A stretch of DNA of 64,000 nucleotides from DAIMZI01 sp036734025. GTDB lineage: Bacteria > Pseudomonadota > Alphaproteobacteria > Rhizobiales > Rhodomicrobiaceae. The position numbers were made by a program, and so were the translations under genes. The stretch spans positions 113,678 through 177,677 of the forward strand of contig DAIMZI010000003.1 in the NCBI GenBank assembly GCA_036734025.1, given 5' to 3'. Under the pieces are notes generated by a model. The model searched no databases. It had not been told where the DNA came from and was given only the letters and a program-made list of their open reading frames with translations. This document shows positions 54,710-63,701 of the stretch, piece after piece (the stretch's first letter is position 1; every line of letters starts with the position of its first letter).

Positions 54710-55405
54710 CTAGGGCTTCTTGCTGCGCAGCAGATCGGGACGGCGCGCGGCGGTTATCGCCTCGGCCTGGGTTTTGCGCCACTGCGCGATGCGCGCATGA
54801 TCGCCGGACATCAGCACTTCGGGTATCTCCATTCCTTCCCACAGGCGTGGGCGCGTATATTGCGGATATTCGAGCAATCCGGCTTCGAAGCTTTCTTCGC
54901 TCAATGACGCCGCCGCGCCGATCACGCCGGGCAACAGGCGCACGACCGCGTCGATCAGCACCATCGCCGGAAGCTCGCCCCCCGAAACGACATAATCGCC
55001 AATGGAGATTTCCTCGATCCCGCGGGCGTGGATGACGCGCTCGTCCACGCCCTCATAACGACCGCACAACAGAATTACGCCCGGGCCGGCCGCCAGATCA
55101 TGAGCCCGGGACTGGGTAAGCGGCGTACCGCGCGGGCTCATGTAGATGAGCGGTAACTCGGCATAGCGCAGCCGCGCCGCATCAACCGCTGCTGCGACCA
55201 CATCGGCGCGCATCACCATGCCCGGGCCGCCGCCGGCCGGCGTGTCATCGACCGATCGGTGGCGGTCGGTGGCGAAGTCGCGCAGGTTCATCGTCTCCAG
55301 TGCCCACAGCCCTTCGGCCAGGGCGCGACCGGTCAGGCTGATGCCCAGCGGACCGGGAAATACGGCGGGGAAAACGCTCAGCGCACATGCCGTCCAGACG
55401 CTCAT
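54710..55405 (-). CDS. trmD: tRNA (guanine-N1)-methyltransferase
   Basis: A 231-residue SPOUT-class knotted enzyme that methylates G37 of tRNAs, preventing +1 frameshifts. Signature parts are FRDFATDRHRSVDDTPAGGGPGMVMRADVV (as LRDFATDRHRS here), LIYMSPRGTPLTQ, LLCGRYEGVDERVI and EISIGDYVVSGGELPAMVLIDAVVRLLPGVIG. rpsP and rimM, usually directly upstream, are missing; a metallo-hydrolase gene is there instead. The D-amino acid dehydrogenase gene follows after 20 bases. Confidence 0.96.
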   Translation of the reverse strand: MSVWTACALSVFPAVFPGPLGISLTGRALAEGLWALETMNLRDFATDRHRSVDDTPAGGGPGMVMRADVVAAAVDAARLRYAELPLIYMSPRGTPLTQSRAHDLAAGPGVILLCGRYEGVDERVIHARGIEEISIGDYVVSGGELPAMVLIDAVVRLLPGVIGAAASLSEESFEAGLLEYPQYTRPRLWEGMEIPEVLMSGDHARIAQWRKTQAEAITAARRPDLLRSKKP

Positions 55406-55478
55406 GGCTTCAATTTCTTCGTGGTGTCACAGCCGGCAAGCGGAGCATAAACGCAGCTCACGGGCGCGCTCAATCTTG

Positions 55479-56222
55479 TCAGATCTCGATCACCTGACCG
55501 TCCTCGGCGAGGGTGAAGCGGCTCTGGTCGACGTGCCCGACCGCATCCAGCATCGTGCTGCCCATATGGCTCAACAAGATGCGTTTGGCATCAATGTTAC
55601 CGTAATGACTGGCAATCATCATATAATTCAGATGCATGTCGAGGGTCAGATCGTAAGTAAAGCATTCCATGATGTAAAGATCAGCGCCTCTCCCCGCGGT
55701 GATCACCTCGTCCGTCCAGCCGGTGTCGCCAGTGAACGCGAGCACCTTGTCCTCCAGCATGAAGCGCAGGGCGAACGACGGTGCGCCGCTGAAATGGCGC
55801 ATGGTGAACGGCATCACCGCGACACGGTCGAGCTGCGTCTCCACTCCGGCTTCCAGGGCGATGAACTCAAGGGCAAACTCCCGGCGCACCTCGGTAATGA
55901 GGGGGAACATGGCCTCGGCGAGGATGTGAAACCGCGCTTCGAGCGCCGCCGGGCCGACCAGCTTCAGCGGCTGCTTGCGGCGCGAGACATAAAGCGCATC
56001 GATGAGGAAGAAGGGCAGGCCGGCAAAATGGTCGCCGTGCAGATGGCTGATATAGATGGCGTCTATCTGATTGGGATCGATGCCGGCCCGGCGCAGTGCG
56101 ACCATAGAAGTAGCGCCGCAGTCGATGAGAAAGCTGGTCTCGCCCGCTGCGACGTGAAAGCAGGTGTTGAGCCTTCCGCCCGAGCCAAAGGCATCCCCGC
56201 ATCCGGCAATCGTTAATTTCAT
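55479..56222 (-). CDS. MBL-fold metallo-hydrolase, RNase Z-like
   Basis: A 247-residue binuclear zinc hydrolase. The HxHxDH motif is at residues 60-65 (ISHLHGDHFAGLPFFLIDAL), with further ligands in GDTGWTDEV and LLSHMG. The start MKLTIAGCGDAFGSGGRLNTCFHV recalls ElaC/RNase Z, but the long exosite arm of tRNase Z is not seen, so a general phosphodiesterase or hydrolase is more likely. AGGGA precedes ATG 56222. It follows the GST gene by 28 bases on the same strand. Confidence 0.85.
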   Translation of the reverse strand: MKLTIAGCGDAFGSGGRLNTCFHVAAGETSFLIDCGATSMVALRRAGIDPNQIDAIYISHLHGDHFAGLPFFLIDALYVSRRKQPLKLVGPAALEARFHILAEAMFPLITEVRREFALEFIALEAGVETQLDRVAVMPFTMRHFSGAPSFALRFMLEDKVLAFTGDTGWTDEVITAGRGADLYIMECFTYDLTLDMHLNYMMIASHYGNIDAKRILLSHMGSTMLDAVGHVDQSRFTLAEDGQVIEI

Positions 56223-56250
56223 GGCATATCCCTGACGCACTGCACGCGGA

Positions 56251-56862
56251 TCAGGCCGCAGCACTCGGGCGCGCCGATACCTCATCATACCAGCGCGAGA
56301 AGTGGACGAGGTTTTCCGGTCGCTCCAGCCGTGCCGGGCGCATGAAGTCGGTGGCCACCAGCGCGGTGATGTCGGCAATCGTGAATTGCGGGCCTGCAAT
56401 GAAGGGCTGTTCAGCCAGCACGGTATCTATCAGTTTCAGCACCGAAGCGACACGCGGGCGGTTGGCTTCGGCCCATTCGCCCACCTGCGGGACCTCACGC
56501 TCGCTCATGGCCGGGTGGGAATGGCGAAACACCTGGGCGACGGGAAAGAGAAAATAGAGCTCTACGCGCCGATTCCACATCTCTACGACGGCCTCGCCGC
56601 GCGCGCCTTGTCCCAGAAGGGCCGGCTCGGGCTTCATGGCTTCCATATAGCGGCAAATGGCGACCGTTTCTGAGATGACGGTGCCATCATCGAGCTGCAT
56701 GACAGGAACCCCGGCAAACGGGTTCATCGCCAGAAAGGCTTCGCTCTTGTGATCTTTGCGGGTGATGTCAATCTGCTCGTAAACGGGCGCTAGACCCTTT
56801 TCGGCCGCGAAGATGCGCACCCTGCGCGGATTTGGCGCCCGCTTGTCCTCGATGATTTTCAA
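56251..56862 (-). CDS. glutathione S-transferase family protein
   Basis: A 203-residue GST. The N-terminal thioredoxin-fold domain (MKIIEDKRAPNPRRVRIFAAEKGLAPVYEQIDITRKDHKSEAFLAMNPFAGVPVMQLDDGTVISETVAICRYME) contains the cis-proline region VPVMQL and the glutathione-binding ES/ET pair (ISETVAI). The C-terminal helical domain ends WYDEVSARPSAAA. The PNPRRVRIF start resembles Gst-like proteins that may conjugate or act as lyases. Substrate unknown. Upstream is the lone efflux adaptor gene on the same strand. Confidence 0.9.
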   Translation of the reverse strand: MKIIEDKRAPNPRRVRIFAAEKGLAPVYEQIDITRKDHKSEAFLAMNPFAGVPVMQLDDGTVISETVAICRYMEAMKPEPALLGQGARGEAVVEMWNRRVELYFLFPVAQVFRHSHPAMSEREVPQVGEWAEANRPRVASVLKLIDTVLAEQPFIAGPQFTIADITALVATDFMRPARLERPENLVHFSRWYDEVSARPSAAA

Positions 56863-56948
56863 GCTTTGTCACCCTGATGTGGCAGCTCGCTACTGCGCGA
56901 ATATCCGGCAAGCCTAGCCGAACCCGACGCGGATGCAAGCAGCACGAC

Positions 56949-58049
56949 TCACGTTTCGGGTTTCGCGCTCTTGCCTGTGAGAAGTTCGCTGAGTGGCTGG
57001 CCCCTTTCGGCGATTGCCGTGACGCTGACCCGCTGGCCAGGGCGCACGCGAACGGTGCCATGGCTGATGATCGCATCACCAGCACTTAGTCCCGATGTAA
57101 TCTCGACGACGCCGACCCTGCGGGCGCCGAGGCTCACTTCGCGCTGCTCGGCGACGGGCTCGGGCGCATCGGGATCGACGACATAGACGAAGAACTTGCT
57201 GCCGCGCGCAATGATGGCCTGTTCCGGAACAACCACCGAACCGCGCTCGTTGCTCAAGATCTCGACCGTCATCAGCAGGCCTGCCTTCAGCAGACCATCG
57301 GGGTTGGGGATTTCCGCGCGCACCGTGATCGAGCGCGTGTCCTGATCGATGCGGTTGTCCACGGCCTTGACCCTGCCGCGAAAGACACGCTCGCCCAGCG
57401 CATCCGCTCGGCCTTCAACTGACACACCTTCCTTGATCGCGTTCAGATAGACCGAAGGGATCGTGAAATCGAGGTTCATGACGGTGTCGTCCTCGATCGT
57501 GGTGATAACCGTGCCCGGCTCGACAAGCGCGCCGACGCTGATCCGGCGCAGGCCAGTGACGCCACCAAAGGGCGCAACGATCCGCCTGTCCGACAGCCGT
57601 GCGCGGGCGGCCCCTGCACGTGCCTTTGCCGTCTCGAAAATACGCCGGCGCTCAGCCAGTGTGGCCGGCGTGGTGGCGCCGCTGCGCACAAGCGGCTCGA
57701 TACGTTCAAGCTGTTCCAGCGCCTCGCGCTCGGTCGCCTCTGCCTCTTCAAGCTGGGCGCGTTCCTCGCTGCTGGTCATTTCAGCAAGCACGTCACCCTC
57801 TTCGACCCGCTGGCCATCAACGAAGTGAAGCCGCGATATGATTTCCGTGACCTTGGACGTTATGGTGACCGACTCATTCGCCCTGAGCGTGCCGAGCGCC
57901 TCCACCCGGTCCACCAGCGTTTCGGCCTGGGCGCGCTCCAGTATGACGGGAACAGGTGCGCCCGACTGCGCCAGCGCGCTCGATGCACAAAACATGATCA
58001 ACACGGGCAGACCGATGGACGGCGCCACGAAGCAACGAAGAAAATTCAT
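56949..58049 (-). CDS. RND/HlyD-type efflux periplasmic adaptor
   Basis: A 366-residue membrane-fusion protein. A signal peptide (CFVAPSIGLPVLIMFCASSALA) is followed by the barrel-sandwich hybrid (VEALGTLRANESVTITSKVTEIISRLHFVDGQRVEEGDVLAEM), a short coiled-coil hairpin (EERAQLEEAEATEREALEQLERIEPLVRSGATT), the returning lipoyl half (IVAPFGGVTGLRRISVGALVEPGTVI) and the beta-barrel and membrane-proximal domains. The start at 58049 is chosen over 58067 and 58094. No inner-membrane pump gene is found on either side, so the partner must be elsewhere or lost. Divergent from the coiled-coil protein gene. Confidence 0.9.
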   Translation of the reverse strand: MNFLRCFVAPSIGLPVLIMFCASSALAQSGAPVPVILERAQAETLVDRVEALGTLRANESVTITSKVTEIISRLHFVDGQRVEEGDVLAEMTSSEERAQLEEAEATEREALEQLERIEPLVRSGATTPATLAERRRIFETAKARAGAARARLSDRRIVAPFGGVTGLRRISVGALVEPGTVITTIEDDTVMNLDFTIPSVYLNAIKEGVSVEGRADALGERVFRGRVKAVDNRIDQDTRSITVRAEIPNPDGLLKAGLLMTVEILSNERGSVVVPEQAIIARGSKFFVYVVDPDAPEPVAEQREVSLGARRVGVVEITSGLSAGDAIISHGTVRVRPGQRVSVTAIAERGQPLSELLTGKSAKPET

Positions 58050-58273
58050 TTGATACAACACTCCCATGGCCGTAGCCGCCTCACAGATTGACATAGGTCG
58101 AAACTGGTATCACGCAACCGCTATGCCAAACCCATTTCGGGCTTGTCGCTCCCGCGCCACGCCCCGCCTTTTCATTGGCGCAAGGCGCATACAGTCCCCG
58201 ATACGTCATTTAATGACTGTCAAAAATACGTTAGCAATAAAAAGACAGTTTTACCTAGGGCAAGGAGGGCGCC

Positions 58274-58633
58274 ATGAATCGTACGGTTTTGACATTTATC
58301 TTTTTGCTTATAGCGGCGGGTGCGGCAGGCGTCGCGGCATGGGCCTATACGGAAAAGGAACGCGCTTCCGAGGATCTGATGATCGCGCAGACAGCGCGCA
58401 GCGCGGCGGAAGAGACCGCTCGCACCGCGCAGGCCGCCGTATTGGAGCTTGAAGCGCGTGTCGAAGAACTCCAGAGCGCTGCTGAGGAGGCCCGCGAAGA
58501 GCTTGCGCAGGCGCGTCAGGACGCCGAAAGCCGGATTGCAGAACTTCAGGAGCAACTGGAGCAGACGCGCGCCGAGCTCGAAGAAGAAAGGTCGAGGCCA
58601 TCACCTTCGCCGTCGCCAGCACCGGCGCAGTAG
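58274..58633 (+). CDS. single-pass membrane protein with a long coiled coil
   Basis: A 119-residue protein. One transmembrane helix (TVLTFIFLLIAAGAAGVAAWAYT) is followed by about 80 residues of uninterrupted heptad-rich coiled coil (AAEETARTAQAAVLELEARVEELQSAAEEAREELAQARQDAESRIAELQEQLEQTRAELEEE) and a Ser/Pro tail (PSPSPSPAPAQ). It has no cysteine, so it is not a lipoprotein. A strong AAGGAGG precedes ATG 58274. It could be an inner-membrane-anchored periplasmic spacer or scaffold. Family unknown. Confidence 0.85.
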   Translation: MNRTVLTFIFLLIAAGAAGVAAWAYTEKERASEDLMIAQTARSAAEETARTAQAAVLELEARVEELQSAAEEAREELAQARQDAESRIAELQEQLEQTRAELEEERSRPSPSPSPAPAQ

Positions 58634-58982
58634 CACGGCCTGCCGTCCGCTCGCATTGATCACAAGCTCGTGCCGATCACAATTAAGTGAGCTGACGGCG
58701 GCCCCGGCAGGCCGGCACCACCCGAAAGACGATGGTGCCTTTCAAACAGGTGCAGGGCCACCATCCCGCCGCTGACGCCCGGTCTTGGCAGCCGTCATGC
58801 GCCTCTTCCAGCCGAGTTCTCGCGCTGAAATTTCAGCGCGCGCGCCGGGGCAGCGGCACCGTTTTGCAGGTTGCTTGCGAATTTTTCATTTCGCGTCACC
58901 CCATGCTTCGCTTACCATCATGTGTAATCTGTCGTGGAGTTCTGCTCTCCGACATCCATGGTGGACAGGTCAAACCCTTGGC
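58634..58982. other. intergenic region with a perfect palindrome, before the DUF4175 gene
   Basis: 349 bases. The main feature is the 20-bp palindrome at 58821-58840. An AT-richer patch (58870-58930) nearer the DUF4175 gene may hold the promoter. The frame of the downstream gene stays open back to 58785, but without family-like sequence. Confidence 0.5.
58821..58840. promoter_or_regulatory. perfect 20-bp palindrome (operator-like)
   Basis: CGCGCTGAAA joined directly to TTTCAGCGCG is a perfect inverted repeat with no spacer. Lacking a loop, it is a poor RNA hairpin and a good candidate for a dimeric regulator site. It lies 143-162 bases upstream of the DUF4175 start. Its right half, with the following bases (TTTCAGCGCGCGCG), recurs at 23296-23309. 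Confidence 0.5.
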
Positions 58983-61541
58983 ATGAGTCTTTCTCAAAGC
59001 GTGGAAAAAGCCCCCTCACCAGAGCAAACTCGCAAGCTCCTCAACCGCAAGATCCGCCGGACACAGCGCGTGCTGTTCCTTGAACGCCTGTGGCCGCGTC
59101 TGTGGCTGCCGGTCGGTGTGGTCGGCCTGTTCGTGCTGGCATCTCTTTTCGGGCTCTGGCCCAACCTGACGCGCGATGTCCACGAAATCGGCCTCTGGGT
59201 ATTCGGCGGCATGTTCGTGCTGTCCTTCGTGCCGCTATTTCTGATCGCCCGCCCGACCCGCAATGAAGCGCTGCGCCGGCTGGAAACCAGGTCCGGCATG
59301 AGCCACCGTCCCGCAAGCGCGTTCGACGACAGGCCGATCGGCGGCGCGCAAAGCGAGACATCGCCGCTGTGGAAGGCGCATCGCGTCCGGCTGCTGGCTC
59401 TGGTCAAGCGCATGAAGCCCGGGCTGCCGCTGCCGCGCACGGACAAGTTCGATCCACTTGCCCTGCGCGCGCTTCTTGTGCTGCTGCTGGTGGTTGCCGT
59501 CATGAGCAATTACAGCCGCGCGGTCGAGCGTATTGGTTCGGCCTTCGTGCTGGGGCCAAGCTCTTCCGTTCTGGCCTTGCGTGTCGATGCATGGATCGCG
59601 CCGCCGGTCTATACCGGTCAGCCGCCACTCATGCTCACAAGCGGATCGGTCGCCGGAGCGTCTGCTGCGCCCGAGCGTACGTGGGAAGTGCCCGAAGGCA
59701 GCGCGTTGACGATCCGCATCAACAATTCGGGAAGGGGCGATCTGGCGTTGCGGATGGTTGCCGACGGCAAGCGGGAGGATGTGGCGCTTGAGACCGACGA
59801 ACAGGCGCCCGAGGCCGCTGCACGCCTAACCACATACCAGACCAAGCTTGAATGGACCCAGAACATCCAGTTGCTCGTCGATGGGCGGGTTGCCGCGTCA
59901 TGGCCCATCAATGTCATCGCCGACCAAGCGCCGGATATCCGCTTTGATGGCGAGCCGACCGAGACGGCGCGCAAGGCGCTGGAGATCAAATTTCATGCGA
60001 GCGATGATTATGGTGTGTCCTCGGCCAGCGCGATCATCCGACAGGTGGCGCCAGATGGCCGCACCATTGCTGAAGAAGGGCTGTGGCCGGCGCCCGAATT
60101 TCCGCTGAGCCTGGCGCGCGCCAACAGCACCTCGTCATCTGGGCAAAGCTACAAGGATCTGACGGCGCATCCGTGGGCCGGGTTGCCTGTCGAAATTCAT
60201 CTGGAGGCGCGAGATCAGGCCGGCCAGACCGGGCGCAGCGAAAGCCTGCGCATCACGCTGCCCGAACGCAGTTTCAACAATCCGGTTGCCCGGGCGATCA
60301 TCGAACAACGGCGCGCGCTGGTCGCCGATCCGGACGGCAGCATCCGTCAGGTGACGCGGATGCTGAATGCGCTGACACTCTCGCCCGAACGTTATTTGCG
60401 CAGCGCCAGCGTCTATCTTGGGCTGCGAACGGCCTATTGGCGCCTGATCAACGATCAGTCCATCAACTCGATCAAATCGGTCGTCGATCAGCTCTGGCAG
60501 GTGGCGGTGAAGCTGGAAGACGGCGAATTGTCCGACGCCGAAGAGGCCCTGCGCACGGCTCAGGATCGGCTTGAGCAGGCGCTGCGCGATGGCGCTTCCG
60601 AAGAAGAGATCGCGCGGCTTATGGAGGAACTGCGCGAGGCGATGTCGCGTTTCCTGCAGTCGCTCGCACAAAGTGCTCAGCAGATGCCGGGCGAGTTCGG
60701 CGACGTGCCCTTCGACCCCAGCCGCGTGCTGACCCAGGACGATCTGAACGAGATGTTGCGCAGCATCGAGGATCTGGCGCGCACCGGATCGCGCGAAATG
60801 GCGCAGCAAATGCTCAGCCAGCTCCGCAGCATGCTGGAAAATCTCCAGCAGCCGCAGTCAGGCCCGTCCGAAATGGCCGAGCAGATGATGCAGATGCTGC
60901 GTGAGTTCGGCAACATCATCCAGGAACAGCAACAGCTTCTCGATGAAACCTACCGCGCCCAGCGTGGCGACCAGACCGGAGAAGGCGATCCGCAAGCCGG
61001 TCAGCAGGGCCAGCCGCGTGAGGGCCAGCAAGGTCAGCAAGGCCAGCAGGGCGAAGGCGAACCCGGTGATCTCGCCGGTCTCGGAGCCCGTCAGCAGGAG
61101 TTGCGCGAGGCCCTTGAAAGACTGCTGGAACAGATGCGCGAACAGGGCGCCCAGATGCCCGGCGAGGTCGACGGCGCCGGCACGGCCATGGGCGACGCGG
61201 CTCAATCCCTTCAGGAAGGTGATGGATCTCGCGCCTCACAACAGCAGACGCTGGCGCTGGACAGGCTGCGCCAGGGCGCGCAATCTATGGCGGAACAGTT
61301 CTTCCGTCAGCTCGGTCAGATGGGGCAGGGACAAACCGGCGAGGGCAATACCGGACGCGATCCGCTCGGACGTCCGCAGCGCACGACCGGGCCGGACACC
61401 GGAGACACCGTAAAGGTGCCCAACGAATTCGACATTCAGCGCGCCCGCGAAATCCTTCAGGAACTTCAGCGCCGGCTTGGCGACCCATCACGCCCCAGCC
61501 TGGAACTGGATTATCTCGAGCGGCTGATCCGCCGCTTCTGA
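58983..61541 (+). CDS. DUF4175 / TIGR02302 large membrane protein
   Basis: An 852-residue protein. Two N-terminal transmembrane helices (about 40-60 and 69-88) and a third (160-176) precede a large presumably periplasmic part. The latter includes a beta-rich region (about 190-440) and a long helical region (500-640) with repeated QQM/SQLRSMLENLQQPQ segments. It ends in a Gln/Gly/Glu low-complexity tract (GDPQAGQQGQPREGQQGQQGQQGEGEPGD) and a conserved C-terminal VPNEFDIQRAREILQELQRRLGDPSRPSLELDYLERLIRRF. The layout matches the TIGR02302 family of Hyphomicrobiales, of unknown function, perhaps envelope-related. Start chosen at ATG 58983. Confidence 0.88.
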   Translation: MSLSQSVEKAPSPEQTRKLLNRKIRRTQRVLFLERLWPRLWLPVGVVGLFVLASLFGLWPNLTRDVHEIGLWVFGGMFVLSFVPLFLIARPTRNEALRRLETRSGMSHRPASAFDDRPIGGAQSETSPLWKAHRVRLLALVKRMKPGLPLPRTDKFDPLALRALLVLLLVVAVMSNYSRAVERIGSAFVLGPSSSVLALRVDAWIAPPVYTGQPPLMLTSGSVAGASAAPERTWEVPEGSALTIRINNSGRGDLALRMVADGKREDVALETDEQAPEAAARLTTYQTKLEWTQNIQLLVDGRVAASWPINVIADQAPDIRFDGEPTETARKALEIKFHASDDYGVSSASAIIRQVAPDGRTIAEEGLWPAPEFPLSLARANSTSSSGQSYKDLTAHPWAGLPVEIHLEARDQAGQTGRSESLRITLPERSFNNPVARAIIEQRRALVADPDGSIRQVTRMLNALTLSPERYLRSASVYLGLRTAYWRLINDQSINSIKSVVDQLWQVAVKLEDGELSDAEEALRTAQDRLEQALRDGASEEEIARLMEELREAMSRFLQSLAQSAQQMPGEFGDVPFDPSRVLTQDDLNEMLRSIEDLARTGSREMAQQMLSQLRSMLENLQQPQSGPSEMAEQMMQMLREFGNIIQEQQQLLDETYRAQRGDQTGEGDPQAGQQGQPREGQQGQQGQQGEGEPGDLAGLGARQQELREALERLLEQMREQGAQMPGEVDGAGTAMGDAAQSLQEGDGSRASQQQTLALDRLRQGAQSMAEQFFRQLGQMGQGQTGEGNTGRDPLGRPQRTTGPDTGDTVKVPNEFDIQRAREILQELQRRLGDPSRPSLELDYLERLIRRF

Positions 61542-61584
61542 TGATACAGCCTGAGCGCTGCGCGCCCGGTGCCCGCTCCCATGA

Positions 61585-63525
61585 TCAATCGAGGCTGGCA
61601 CGGCTGGCCGGCGAGAATTTCAGTTCGATTTCGCTTGGCCGCACATCCTCTATCGGCAATTCGATGGAAAATGGCAGCCTGTCGCCCGCCGCGATGTCAT
61701 CGCGTTCGACCTTGCGGACCGCCGTGAGCAGCGTCTTGCCGGCCTCATCGCGGAATATGATCGTGATTGGCGGAATGGCCTGCGTCTCATCGGCCTGATT
61801 GACGATCTCGCCGAAAAACCGCATGCCGCTGCGCGCTTCTCCACCCAGCCACGCATAGCCGACATCCTCAAACCCGAGCCGTGACCCCGCGACCGGCAGA
61901 CCGGCAGCGGCATAAAGCGGGCCCGCCGCGGGAAGGGCGCTGGCAATCTGGTCGCGGAAGCTGACGGCTGTCATGCCAACCCCGCTGAGAACCGCCGCAA
62001 ACAAGGCCCATGCTGCAACGATCGTTATCGTGCCGCGCTGCGATGGTTCATCGGTAGCGATGGAGGTGGGGCGGATCGGCGGCACGTCATCCTCGTCGCT
62101 TTCGATCTCGCCGCGCTCGCGTTGCTCGTCGAACTCGTCGAAATCATATTCTTCGAACAAGGCCGCTTCGTCATCCTCATCGCGCTCGCGCGCATCCTCG
62201 CTGTCCGTCGCCTCGTCGAGCCCGTGCATATCCTGCTCGACCGACATCGTGGTTTCATCGACGGTCTCGTCGATGTCCGATGCGGTTTCGTCAAGCTGAT
62301 CTGCGGCCGTCACCGCAGCGGGTTTTTCCTCACCGCTCTTGCGTGCCAGCCGGTCGAAAAACCGGGAGACGGCATGCGCCTCGGTATCGCTCTGGGCAGC
62401 CGCCTTGTCAGCGTCGCTCGCGTCCTGTCGATCGGGTCCAGGTGAGCGGTCGGGACGCCTGGCCTCCAGCCCAATGCCGGCTGCGGCGGGCTTGAGACGC
62501 ACGATCTTTCCATCATCATCGAGCCCGCGCGCGGTCTCGGCACGCCGCTCCTGAGCGCCGGTCTGTCCCCTGATGGCGGCGGCGATGCTTTGCTCGTCAT
62601 CGTCATCGGCGCCCTGCTCATCGGGGCCTTCTGAAAGACCGCGCATGATCCGTTGAAGCGCGTCGGCGGCTTCGAAATCAGCTTCCGTTCCGCCAGCGCG
62701 GGCCTGATCCCGATTGCCGCCGGTGCTGCTCAGGCGTGCCTCGAGTGGCCCGAGGCCGGTTCCGCCTGGCTCCAGGTCCGGCTCGGCCGCGTCATCCGGC
62801 TCATCGACATGCTGACTTGCGCTCCTCAGCCTGTCTGGCGACTGGTCGCTCTCGCCTTGATCGGCTGCGGCGTTTATGGCCGAGCGCAAGGCCGCCTCGA
62901 CATCCTGCTCGCGTTCATCCCAATCCGCCTCGCTGTCGTCGGCACTCTCTGGTGCGCGCGCCTGCACGGATAATGCATCGTCCCACGTCGCGTCTTCATC
63001 CTCGGCGCTGTCCTGATCCTCGTCATACTGGCCGATGATCTCGCGTGGTTCGCCGGAGAAGGACGCGCTGATTTGAGCTTTTAGGTCCGATTGGTCGGCC
63101 TCGTCCTGCCAATCCCCGATCTGCGCATCGCCGGCATGATCATGCTCCGCGTCGCCCGGCCGGCGGCTGGCATCGAATTGGTGGTCGTCATCCAGGCCGG
63201 ATCTTTCGGCATCTGGCCCTTCGAACTCGCCGGCCTCCTCGTAGGCCGCGCCGTCGCCATAGCGTGCCGGGTCGGCATAGGAATAGCGTTCGTCACGATC
63301 TTCGCGCTCATGACCGTGCGGCAAATCCTCAGCGCGGGCGGCGGCGTGGCCGTCACTGAAGTCATCAGGCAATTCCGGCTCGGCGGCGTCTTCTTCGTAA
63401 ATGACGAAATCGGTTTCGGAGATACGCCAGATATGGCCGCACCTGGGGCAGCGCACCTTCTGGTCGATATTGACCGGGGCGTTGTAAACGGTGCCGCAAG
63501 TCGGCGCGGGGCATCTGAATTCCAT
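61585..63525 (-). CDS. zinc-ribbon membrane protein with very long acidic linker
   Basis: A 646-residue protein. The N-terminal zinc ribbon of the MJ0042 type (FRCPAPTCGTVYNAPVNIDQKVRCPRCGHIWRI) has four cysteines. Residues about 40-490 are extremely acidic and low-complexity (DEDDEAALFEEYDFDEFDE and similar), with scattered amphipathic pieces. One transmembrane helix (about 497-520) is followed by a C-terminal DUF3426-like domain (AWLGGEARSGMRFFGEIVNQADETQAIPPITIIFRDEAG) on the periplasmic side. Homologues I know are usually much shorter. It is divergent from ftsE, the common Hyphomicrobiales arrangement. Function unknown; a division or envelope role is suggested by position only. Confidence 0.87.
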   Translation of the reverse strand: MEFRCPAPTCGTVYNAPVNIDQKVRCPRCGHIWRISETDFVIYEEDAAEPELPDDFSDGHAAARAEDLPHGHEREDRDERYSYADPARYGDGAAYEEAGEFEGPDAERSGLDDDHQFDASRRPGDAEHDHAGDAQIGDWQDEADQSDLKAQISASFSGEPREIIGQYDEDQDSAEDEDATWDDALSVQARAPESADDSEADWDEREQDVEAALRSAINAAADQGESDQSPDRLRSASQHVDEPDDAAEPDLEPGGTGLGPLEARLSSTGGNRDQARAGGTEADFEAADALQRIMRGLSEGPDEQGADDDDEQSIAAAIRGQTGAQERRAETARGLDDDGKIVRLKPAAAGIGLEARRPDRSPGPDRQDASDADKAAAQSDTEAHAVSRFFDRLARKSGEEKPAAVTAADQLDETASDIDETVDETTMSVEQDMHGLDEATDSEDARERDEDDEAALFEEYDFDEFDEQRERGEIESDEDDVPPIRPTSIATDEPSQRGTITIVAAWALFAAVLSGVGMTAVSFRDQIASALPAAGPLYAAAGLPVAGSRLGFEDVGYAWLGGEARSGMRFFGEIVNQADETQAIPPITIIFRDEAGKTLLTAVRKVERDDIAAGDRLPFSIELPIEDVRPSEIELKFSPASRASLD

Positions 63526-63701
63526 TGGCCTGTCTCCTGGATGAAGCTAGGCGGCGCGGGGTGTCTGCCAATTCGCCGCGTTCACGCGGGCACATAGATA
63601 CCCTTACATGCCAATTTCAGTTGATACCAATAAGGCGAAACCTCATAAACGCCACAACGAATAACGACTATCCTACGTGAATTGGTCCCCAGGAGTGCGC
63701 A

